NCBI GenBank assembly: GCA_900556975.1
Contig: USQZ01000015.1
Coordinates: 1 to 33,374 of the forward strand
Direction of reading: 5' to 3'
Source: an uncultured Clostridium sp.
GTDB lineage: Bacteria > Bacillota > Clostridia > TANB77 > CAG-508
Length of the DNA: 33,374 bases
The notes under the pieces were generated by a model. It did not search any database. It saw only the letters and a program-made list of their open reading frames with translations, and was not told the DNA's origin. The first letter of the stretch is position 1. Each line of letters starts with the position of its first letter. The position numbers and the translations under genes are program-made. This document shows positions 1 to 6,022 of this stretch, one piece after another.

Positions 1-1
1 A

Positions 2-223
2 GGAAATATTATAAAATTAGAAGATTTATTAAATGAGTCAATTCAAAGAGCTAAAAAAATAATAGAAAATAAAAAAGTGCCCGAGCCAGAACCAATACCT
101 GAACCCGAGCCACAACCGGAACCAACGCCACTTCCTGAGCCTGAACCAATTCCAGAGCCAGAACCTGAGCCGGTTCCTGAACCCGAAATTGTTGTTAAAA
201 AATTACCAAAGACCGGAATGTAA
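2..223 (+). CDS. C-terminal end of a proline/glutamate-repeat protein ending in LPKTGM
   Basis: The gene enters from outside the window; 73 codons are visible and end at TAA 221-223. The visible part is a short lysine-rich helix-like stretch, then a PEP-type linker (alternating Pro and Glu, interspersed with I, Q, T, L and V) of about 40 residues, then VVKKLPKTGM and stop. Pro-rich linkers of this kind usually span the cell wall ahead of a sortase signal. LPKTG is a sortase motif, also seen in the GH5 protein of this window, but here there is no hydrophobic segment or basic tail after it: translation stops one residue past the motif. No other forward frame supplies a membrane segment. The upstream domains and function cannot be judged from what is visible. 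Confidence 0.85.
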   Translation, partial: GNIIKLEDLLNESIQRAKKIIENKKVPEPEPIPEPEPQPEPTPLPEPEPIPEPEPEPVPEPEIVVKKLPKTGM

Positions 224-248
224 ACTTAAATAACATATTTATACCCAG

Positions 249-282
249 AAGGAGTAGAATAAATAGAATCTACTCCTTTTAT
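249..282 (+). terminator. Rho-independent terminator after the LPKTGM protein gene
   Basis: A perfect 10-bp stem, AAGGAGTAGA (249-258) pairing with TCTACTCCTT (269-278), encloses a 10-nt loop and is followed by a short T run. It lies 26 nt after the stop codon and separates this gene from the rplU transcription unit. Confidence 0.85.
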
Positions 283-324
283 TTGTATAGCAAGTTTATG
301 GCAAAAAAACTTTACCACCCTACC

Positions 325-353
325 TTGACAAGGATTGGAAAGTATGGTAAAAT
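325..353 (+). promoter_or_regulatory. Vegetative promoter for rplU-rpmA
   Basis: TTGACA at 325-330 and TAAAAT at 348-353 are separated by exactly 17 nt, a good match to a SigA promoter. Transcription would start near 360, leaving a leader of about 97 nt before rplU. Confidence 0.8.
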
Positions 354-359
354 TAACAA

Positions 360-457
360 CTGTAAGCCGCATAAGTCAAGGTGTATAAAAGTTAATTAAG
401 TTTAACTACCTAAGAGTTTAAGGTTAGCGAGTATACGAAAAGGGAGGTGTACATATA
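360..457 (+). promoter_or_regulatory. Structured 5' leader of rplU (L21 leader-like)
   Basis: The leader between the promoter and rplU can fold. GTTAA/TTAAC closes a short hairpin, ACCTAA pairs with TTAAGGT, and GTGTAT near the start can pair with GTATAC near 433. Firmicutes are known to carry an autoregulatory L21 leader at this place, so position and compact folding suggest the same. I cannot confirm the family by eye. A strong ribosome binding site (GGGAGGTG) lies at its 3' end. Confidence 0.5.
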
Positions 458-808
458 ATGTACGCAATAATTGAAGCTTGTGGAAAGCAATACAAGGTAG
501 CAGAGGGAGATGTTGTTTTCTTCGAAAAATTAGATACTGAAGAAGGTAAAAAAGTTACTTTTGATAAAGTAGTTCTTGTATCTGATGATAAAAAAGTACA
601 AGTTGGAAGTCCTTATGTTAAAGGTATTAAGGTTGAAGGAAAAGTAATTTCTCATGACAAATCTAAAAAAATTCTTGTTTTCAAATATAAGGCTAAAAAG
701 AATTATAGAAGAACTCAAGGTCATAGACAACCATATACAAAAGTAGAAATTACAAATATTAAGTTACCAGCTGCTAAAAAAGAAGCTACAGCTGAAGCAG
801 CAAAATAA
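458..808 (+). CDS. rplU: Large ribosomal subunit protein bL21
   Basis: 116-residue bL21, a 23S rRNA-binding protein of the 50S subunit. The N-terminus (MYAIIEACGKQYKV) and the basic GHRQPYTKVEI block near the C-terminus are diagnostic. It is slightly longer than the usual ~103 residues because of an Ala/Lys/Glu-rich tail (AAKKEATAEAAK). The ATG is preceded by a strong GGGAGGTG site. It is followed after 60 nt by rpmA; the Prp/YsxB protease gene that usually sits between rplU and rpmA in Firmicutes is absent. It is co-transcribed with rpmA and ends at the terminator near 1160. Confidence 0.97.
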   Translation: MYAIIEACGKQYKVAEGDVVFFEKLDTEEGKKVTFDKVVLVSDDKKVQVGSPYVKGIKVEGKVISHDKSKKILVFKYKAKKNYRRTQGHRQPYTKVEITNIKLPAAKKEATAEAAK

Positions 809-868
809 TTTTGATTATATTAAAGTGTGTAACATATAAAAATCTTTATGTGAAGGGAGTGAATTTAA

Positions 869-1138
869 GTGGCACATAAAAAAGGTCAAGGTAGTGTTAA
901 GAACGGTAGAGACAGTGAGTCAAAGAGACTTGGTGTTAAAAGAGCTGATGGACAATTTGTTCTTGCAGGAAATATATTAGTTAGACAAAGAGGTACTCAC
1001 ATCCATCCAGGTATGAACGTTGGAAAAGGTAGTGATGATACATTATTTGCATTAGCAGATGGAACAGTTAAATTCGAAAAATTAGGTAAAGACAAAAAAC
1101 AAGTTAGTGTTTACCCAGTAGATGAATCTGCAAAATAA
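869..1138 (+). CDS. rpmA: Large ribosomal subunit protein bL27, without the Firmicute N-terminal extension
   Basis: 89-residue bL27, whose N-terminal tail reaches the peptidyl transferase centre. It begins MAHKKGQGSVKNGRDSESKRLG and contains the conserved GNILVRQRGT block. The start is GTG at 869 with GGGAG just upstream. An in-frame TAA at 866-868 lies directly before the start, so the cleavable N-terminal extension found in most Firmicutes (ending FFAS or similar, removed by the Prp protease) cannot be encoded. This agrees with the missing prp gene between rplU and rpmA and resembles the Gram-negative arrangement. Confidence 0.97.
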   Translation: MAHKKGQGSVKNGRDSESKRLGVKRADGQFVLAGNILVRQRGTHIHPGMNVGKGSDDTLFALADGTVKFEKLGKDKKQVSVYPVDESAK

Positions 1139-1158
1139 TTAATAATGAATACATAATT

Positions 1159-1187
1159 ATCCCCTAGCTTGGCTGGGGGATTTTTTC
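1159..1187 (+). terminator. Terminator of the rplU-rpmA operon
   Basis: The 10-bp GC-rich stem ATCCCCTAGC (1159-1168) pairs with GCTGGGGGAT (1172-1181), including one G-T pair, with a 3-nt loop and a run of Ts. It is a classic intrinsic terminator about 20 nt after the rpmA stop. Confidence 0.92.
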
Positions 1188-1223
1188 CATAATATGATAT
1201 TTTTCTGAATTTCTTATTATATT

Positions 1224-1282
1224 AAAAAAAGAGAATTAGATTTTGTACTGAACTTAAAAAGTACAAATCTAATTCTCTTTTT
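1224..1282 (-). terminator. Long inverted repeat, terminator of the 73-aa membrane protein gene
   Basis: An almost perfect inverted repeat of about 22 bp (AAAAAGAGAATTAGATTTTGTAC at 1226-1248 against 1261-1282, one bulge) lies immediately after the stop of the minus-strand gene. A/T runs on both sides let it work in either direction, so it also backs up the rpmA terminator. Confidence 0.8.
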
Positions 1283-1283
1283 A

Positions 1284-1505
1284 TTATTTATTTTTATATT
1301 CTTCTAGTTCTTTTTCTAATTCATTAACTCTTTTAGATGTATTATAAAATTTCTCTGCATTCTCTAATGCATCGTTTTTATTATTTTCAGCAGTTTGTTT
1401 ATACATTAGGTAAAAATGAGTAATAACAATTGCATATATAATTATTGCTATTATAATTACTGTTTTAATGATTTTTATAATATTTTCTTTTTTCTGTTCA
1501 TCCAT
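1284..1505 (-). CDS. Small membrane protein with C-terminal coiled coil
   Basis: 73 residues. A short polar N-terminus (MDEQKKENIIK) is followed by one strongly hydrophobic Ile-rich segment (about residues 12-34), then a charged helix whose end (NELEKELEEYKNK) looks like a coiled coil. It starts at ATG 1505 with a good GGGGGAAG ribosome binding site about 7 nt upstream, which supports it as a real gene. Topology would be a single-pass protein with the helix on one face of the membrane, loosely like a FtsL/DivIC-type layout, but I do not recognise the family. It is monocistronic, between a terminator and the tRNA-Met gene. Confidence 0.7.
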   Translation of the reverse strand: MDEQKKENIIKIIKTVIIIAIIIYAIVITHFYLMYKQTAENNKNDALENAEKFYNTSKRVNELEKELEEYKNK

Positions 1506-1603
1506 TGTATCTTCCCCCTTTTTATCTTTTCAAATAATTACTATATTTGTATATTTTTAGTATATATATATCTATCTATATTGTCAATACATTGGATTTT
1601 TAG

Positions 1604-1634
1604 CAAAAAAAGAACTTCCAATAAATTGGAAGTT
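1604..1634 (-). terminator. Terminator of tRNA-Met
   Basis: On the minus strand AACTTCCAA and TTGGAAGTT form a perfect 9-bp stem with a 4-nt loop, followed by seven Ts. It begins two nucleotides after the tRNA CCA end. Confidence 0.85.
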
Positions 1635-1635
1635 T

Positions 1636-1712
1636 TGGTAGCGAGAGGGAGATTCGAACTCTCGACCTACTGGGTATGAACCAGTTGCTCTAGCCAACTG
1701 AGCTACCTCGCC
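1636..1712 (-). tRNA. tRNA-Met(CAT), elongator type
   Basis: The 77-nt minus-strand cloverleaf begins GGCGAGGTAGCTCAGTTGG. The anticodon stem ACTGG/CCAGT encloses the loop TTCATAC, giving anticodon CAT. The T-arm carries TTCGAAT and the 3' CCA is encoded. The acceptor stem is complete, with G-U pairs at its first and last positions. The start and anticodon arm match Firmicute elongator tRNA-Met; tRNA-Ile2 (lysidine) and initiator tRNA usually have other acceptor and anticodon stems, but CAT alone cannot fully exclude Ile2. Confidence 0.95.
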
Positions 1713-1778
1713 ATAACAGTTAATATTATACTTGCTATTTTATTCTTTGTCAATACTTTTTATAAAATTTCTTATAAG

Positions 1779-1805
1779 CCTGAACACAATTAAATTGTGC
1801 CCAGG
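1779..1805 (-). other. Stem-loop between the 51-aa gene and tRNA-Met
   Basis: On the minus strand CCTGGGCACAA pairs with TTGTGTTCAGG (two G-T pairs), a hairpin of about 11 bp lying 18 nt after the stop of the small gene. There is only a weak T-rich tail, so it may be a poor terminator or a processing or stability element at the end of the dnaG-rpoD transcript. Confidence 0.45.
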
Positions 1806-1822
1806 TATATAAGATTAAATAC

Positions 1823-1978
1823 TTATTTTTTATCTTCTTCGTCCCTAGTTTTTGGGATTACTATATCTTCTTTTTTAGGTTTTTCTTTCTTTTCAACTAT
1901 ATCATTTATGTGATCTTCTGCTGGAGATATATTTAAATCTCCGTTACCTGGAACTATTTCAATATGTCTTTTTTCCAT
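1823..1978 (-). CDS. Small charged protein of 51 residues downstream of rpoD
   Basis: The ATG at 1978 is preceded by AAAAGGAGTGATT at proper spacing, and the frame runs 51 codons to TAA at 1823. The product starts MEKRHIEIVPGNGDLNISPA and ends in a Lys/Glu-rich tail (IPKTRDEEDKK). No membrane segment or cysteine is present. It starts 21 nt after the rpoD stop and so is probably the last gene of the dnaG-rpoD operon. I do not recognise the family; the ribosome binding site, operon position and non-random composition are the reasons to call it. Confidence 0.65.
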   Translation of the reverse strand: MEKRHIEIVPGNGDLNISPAEDHINDIVEKKEKPKKEDIVIPKTRDEEDKK

Positions 1979-1999
1979 TTCTGCAATCACTCCTTTTCT

Positions 2000-3313
2000 T
2001 TAGCTCATATAATCTTTTAATCTCTTGCTTCTACTTGGATGTCTTAATTTACGTAATGCTTTTGCTTCAATTTGTCTTATTCTTTCACGAGTTACTTTAA
2101 ATTCTCTACCTACTTCTTCTAGTGTTCTTGCTTTTCCGTCTTCTAGTCCAAATCTTAGCTTTAATACTTTAGCTTCTCTAGGTGTTAAAGTTTGCATTAC
2201 TTCTTCTAATTGCTCTTTTAATAATGTGTATGCTGCTGAGTCTTGTGGTGCTGGTGATTCATCATCAGGAATGAAATCTCCTAAATGGCTATCATCTTCT
2301 TCACCAATTGGTGTTTCAAGCGAAACTGGATCTTGTGCAATTTTTTGAATTTCCATAACTTTTTCAACTGGCATATCCATTTCTTTTGCAATTTCTTCTG
2401 GGGTAGGCTCTCTACCTAATTGTTGTAATAAGTGTCTAGATGTTCTTATTAATTTGTTTATTGTTTCAACCATGTGAACTGGTATTCTTATTGTTCTTGC
2501 TTGATCTGCTATAGCTCTTGTTATAGCTTGTCTAATCCACCATGTTGCATAAGTACTAAATTTGAAACCTTTTGTGTAATCAAATTTTTCTACAGCTTTA
2601 ATTAATCCCATATTACCTTCTTGGATTAAATCAAGGAATAGCATACCTCTACCAACATATTTTTTAGCGATACTTACAACCAATCTTAAGTTTGATTCTG
2701 CAAGTTTTTGTTTAGCTTCTTCATCATTTTCAAGAATTCTTTTAGCTAAGTCTAATTCTTCATCAAATGTTAATAATGGTATTCTACCTATTTCTCTTAA
2801 ATACATCCTTACTGGATCATCAACGCTTATACCTTCCATTGATGTAGTATTCATGTCATCTAATTTGATTTCTTCAACTTCTTCTAAGTCTTCTATATCT
2901 GGCTCATCATCTGTATCGTCTTTTAGAACGTCAACTCCCAATTCTTCGAATACATCAAATACTTTATCTATTTGATCTGGTGTTACGTCTCCTAATTGAC
3001 TTGCAAGTTCGCCATATGTTATTTTTCCATTTTCCTTCGCTTTTTTTAGGATGTTGTAAACTTTATTGTTTGCAATCTCTTCCTCAGTTTTGGGATTTTC
3101 TATTTTTTTAATTTCTTTAACTTTCTTTTTTCCTTCTTCTTTTTTATTTTCAGCTTTATCTTCTTTTTTTTCTGTTGTTTCTTTTTTATCTTTTTTATCT
3201 ACTGTTTTTTCTTCTTTTTTAACTTTTGGAGCTTTTTCTGTTTTCTTTTTTGGTGATGACATTTCTATTTCTAATTGTTCGTTTTCTATTTCTTCTTTTT
3301 TAGATGCGCTCAT
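2000..3313 (-). CDS. rpoD: Primary (vegetative) sigma factor, SigA/RpoD
   Basis: 437-residue primary sigma factor directing RNA polymerase to -35/-10 promoters. Region 1.2 and the core-binding region 2 are present (DPVRMYLREIG, NLRLVVSIAKKYVGRGM, DLIQEGNMGLIKAVEKFDY, FSTYATWWIRQAITRAI), then region 3 (RTIRIPVHMVETINKL) and region 4 with the helix-turn-helix (TLEEVGREFKVTRERIRQIE). Residues about 1-70 are an unusual Lys/Glu-rich low-complexity extension ahead of region 1.1, making the protein some 65 residues longer than B. subtilis SigA. The start ATG at 3313 has AGGAGG 8 nt upstream. It follows dnaG, the classical dnaG-rpoD order. No CGG codon is used. Confidence 0.97.
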   Translation of the reverse strand: MSASKKEEIENEQLEIEMSSPKKKTEKAPKVKKEEKTVDKKDKKETTEKKEDKAENKKEEGKKKVKEIKKIENPKTEEEIANNKVYNILKKAKENGKITYGELASQLGDVTPDQIDKVFDVFEELGVDVLKDDTDDEPDIEDLEEVEEIKLDDMNTTSMEGISVDDPVRMYLREIGRIPLLTFDEELDLAKRILENDEEAKQKLAESNLRLVVSIAKKYVGRGMLFLDLIQEGNMGLIKAVEKFDYTKGFKFSTYATWWIRQAITRAIADQARTIRIPVHMVETINKLIRTSRHLLQQLGREPTPEEIAKEMDMPVEKVMEIQKIAQDPVSLETPIGEEDDSHLGDFIPDDESPAPQDSAAYTLLKEQLEEVMQTLTPREAKVLKLRFGLEDGKARTLEEVGREFKVTRERIRQIEAKALRKLRHPSRSKRLKDYMS

Positions 3314-3323
3314 CGTTAACCTC

Positions 3324-5106
3324 CTATTTCATTTTCGCTAATTTCAATATAATTTCATTTAGCTCTTTTTCAAGACTTGCTGTTTCTTCTTTTGTGCTAT
3401 TTTTTTCATCTAATTTAGTTAATATTTCATTTCGTCTTCCGAATAAGTTTATCTTTAGTATAACTATTAATTATGTCTTCTATGCACTTATCTATATCTG
3501 ATATTTCATAATCATCTGCCATTATTTTTGTTAAATGACTGATTAATTCTTTTTCTTCCATAGAATCAAGTATATTAGTTATTTCTTTTTTATTATCAAT
3601 TGCTTCATAAATTTTTTCTATAATTTGTTGATTCAATTGATATTTTAAATCTTCTTTTTTTATATTATTTTTTATTATTTGTCTGTTTTGATCATTTCCA
3701 TTTATAAGTAAGTAAATTATTACATTTTCTCTTCTTATTGTGGCTTCATCAACATTTTTTTCTTGTTTTCTGACTATGGTTGGTTTAACTTTAGTTTCTG
3801 TTTCAATTTCTTTGCTTTTATTTACGTATTTTATTTTATTAATTTCTGCATAAACAGCTTCTTTTGATATACCATAATCTCTTGATATATTATCAATTTG
3901 AATTTCTAATTCTATTTGGCTTTCTACGTTTACTAATATCTTAGCGATTTCTTGTAAGAATTTTATTTTATCGTTTGTGTTTTCCAAATTGTATTTGTTT
4001 TTTAACACCTTTACTTTAAATTCAACAAGTGAAATTGCTTTTTCAATTAATAAATTAAAACCGCCACTTCCATACTTGATAACATATTCATCAGGATCTT
4101 TTGCACCTTCCATTTGAAGTATTCTAACATCACATCCTAAATTTTTAAGAATTTCCAAACCTCTCATTGTAGCTGCTTGTCCTGCTGCATCTGAGTCATA
4201 GCTTATTATGACTTGTCCTGCATATTTTCTAAGTAATCTTCCTTGTGCTTCAGTTAGTGCTGTTCCAAGTGAGGCTACAACGTTTGTTATTCCTCTTTGA
4301 TACAATGAAATTGCATCCATATATCCTTCAACTATAACAATTTTGTCAAGATTTCCTTTTTTAGCTATGTTTAGTCCAAACAAATTTCTTCCTTTAGAAT
4401 AAACTATATTTTCTGGTGAATTTATATATTTAGGTAATGATTTATCTAAAACTCTTCCACCAAAAGCTATAACTTTTCCTCTTATATCCATTATTGGTAT
4501 CATTAGTCTGTGTCTAAATCTATCAATAAATTGACCTCTGTCGTTTCTGTTTACTAAACTTGAGGCTAAAATTTCTTCATCTGTAAATCCTTTTTGTTTA
4601 AGATGTTTATATAATTCGTTATATGTTCCTGAATATCCAATTAGAAAAGATTTTAATGTTGTATTATTTAGTTTCCTAGTTTTTACATATTCCTGAGCTG
4701 GTTTGGCTGTAGGTTTATATAAATTTTCATGATAAAATTTTGCTGTTTCTTCGTTAATTTTGTATACTTTATCTTTTAGGAATTGACGCTTGTTATATTG
4801 ATCGTTTTCTGAGGTTGGTAGTTCTATGCCTGCACGCTCAGCTAAAAATTCAAGGGTTTCTCTAAAATCTAAATTTTCAATCTTACTTATAAAATGAATT
4901 ACATTTCCTCCAACGCCACATCCAAAGCAATGAAATATTTGCTTATCTGGTGAAACAGAAAAAGAAGGAGATTTTTCTTTATGAAATGGACATAGTCCAA
5001 AAAAATTTCTTCCACTTCTTTTTAATGTTACATATTGTGATATTGTATCTACTATATCATTTGAGGATCTAATTTCATCAATTAATTCTTCACTATATCG
5101 TACCAT
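3324..5106 (-). CDS. dnaG: DNA primase DnaG, with a +1 frame change at an in-frame CGG codon near the 3' end
   Basis: DnaG makes RNA primers at the replication fork and binds DnaB helicase through its C-terminal domain. The start is taken as ATG 5106 (MVRYSEELIDEI), which has AGAAAGGAA upstream; an in-frame ATG at 5157 has no such site. The CHC2 zinc finger is seen at C39, H42, C60, C63, and the Toprim core as VEGYMDA and DSDAAGQ. In the zero frame the protein ends after codon 559 at TGA 3427-3429. Skipping the C of the CGG at codon 556 opens 38 further codons (starting GRRNEILTKLDEKN and ending LAKMK) to TAG 3324-3326. That stop overlaps the rpoD ribosome binding site, the usual operon spacing. 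The tail is an amphipathic Lys/Glu-rich helix fitting the helicase-binding end. Full length would be 593 residues. Primase identity is certain; how the frame is handled is inference. Confidence 0.93.
3439..3441 (-). other. CGG codon at the +1 frame-change site in dnaG
   Basis: Coding-strand context is CTT ATT CGG AAG ACG AAA TGA. The zero frame stops three codons after CGG. Dropping the C gives ATT GGA AGA CGA AAT, entering the 38-codon open extension. It is the only in-frame CGG in dnaG. Confidence 0.75.
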
Positions 5107-5235
5107 TTTATTCCTTTCTTCTAATAATATTCGACACAAACCTCTTAAATCCTTCAAAGGTTACATAATTTTTTACAATTTTATTTCATTTTTAATACAA
5201 AGTATAAAAATCAATATAATATCTATAGTGTTTAC

Positions 5236-5403
5236 ACAGAAAAAGTCATATTAATTTTCTCACACCTTGCTGGCGCATTCTTTAAATCACAAAATAAAAA
5301 TTTACAATTTTTATTTTGCATCGGGTAGAATGCTTCAATCGAACTCGCTTCGCTCGTTTGGTCCCTGCGCGGTGGTTCAAAAATTTAATATGATTTTTTC
5401 TGT
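5236..5403. repeat. Large structured intergenic palindrome, distant relative of repeat family A
   Basis: The interval between dnaG and nrdG (about 380 bp) has no gene but holds one nested structure. Its ends pair over about 23 bp (5236-5258 with 5379-5403, one or two mismatches). Inside, GCATTCT (5275-5281) pairs with AGAATGC (5327-5333), and within that a perfect 13-bp hairpin pairs 5290-5302 with 5306-5318 around TAC. It shares CTTGCT just inside the left arm and CTGCGCG before the right arm with the two family A copies at 27.8 and 32.6 kb, so I group it with them tentatively. Confidence 0.6.
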
Positions 5404-5456
5404 TAGAATTGTATTTATAATATTATATTGATTTTTCTTTCTAGTATTTCATATAT

Positions 5457-5486
5457 AAAAACCGAGGCAAGCAAACCTCGGTTTTT
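5457..5486 (-). terminator. Terminator of nrdD-nrdG
   Basis: On the minus strand AAAACCGAGG and CCTCGGTTTT form a 10-bp stem with a 9-nt loop, followed by a T run. It starts right after the nrdG stop codon. Confidence 0.9.
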
Positions 5487-5487
5487 A

Positions 5488-5991
5488 TTATATATCTAAA
5501 CTAACAACTTTATGAACCTTCAATGATTCCGGCACATTTATAATTCTTTGGTTTTCTGAACCTCTGAATTTTAAATTAGGTTTTTTCATGCTCTCTACAA
5601 ATCTGCCATCGACTAAGACATCAATATCTTTTAAAGCTCTATTAGTGGTTTCATCATTTCTAGATTGTAATTGTTCCATTGTGTAACCACTATAGCACCA
5701 AACATTAAATTCTGGTCTTACTTTTTTTACGTCTTCTATGAAATCTGCAACTTCTTTGATATTTTCTTTGCAAAGTGGCTCGCCACCGCTTATTGTTATA
5801 CCTTTTAAAATTGAATTATCACAAATTCTTTTTATTATTGATTCTTTGTCAAATTCTTGTCCATAATTATAATCTTGTGCTGCTTTATTATGACAATTAG
5901 GGCAATTATGAGGGCATCCGCTTACAAATAAAACTGCTCTCCATCCTAATCCGTTTGATATACTTTCATCATAAAAACCTGCCATCTTCAT
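5488..5991 (-). CDS. nrdG: Anaerobic ribonucleoside-triphosphate reductase activating protein (radical SAM)
   Basis: 167-residue radical SAM activase that uses a 4Fe-4S cluster and S-adenosylmethionine to install the glycyl radical on NrdD. The cluster motif CxxxCxxC appears as CPHNCPNC about residues 26-33, followed by the SAM-binding ISGGEPL. Length is typical. The first ATG at 5991 has GGGGGAA upstream at good spacing. It starts 31 nt after nrdD ends and is certainly co-transcribed; a terminator follows directly. Confidence 0.96.
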   Translation of the reverse strand: MKMAGFYDESISNGLGWRAVLFVSGCPHNCPNCHNKAAQDYNYGQEFDKESIIKRICDNSILKGITISGGEPLCKENIKEVADFIEDVKKVRPEFNVWCYSGYTMEQLQSRNDETTNRALKDIDVLVDGRFVESMKKPNLKFRGSENQRIINVPESLKVHKVVSLDI

Positions 5992-6022
5992 TGCTTTTTC
6001 CCCCTAGTTTTTCTAATTTTTT

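Noticed and set aside
1416..1679. 87-codon plus-strand frame
   Set aside because: Antisense to the small membrane protein and overlapping tRNA-Met; low-complexity composition.
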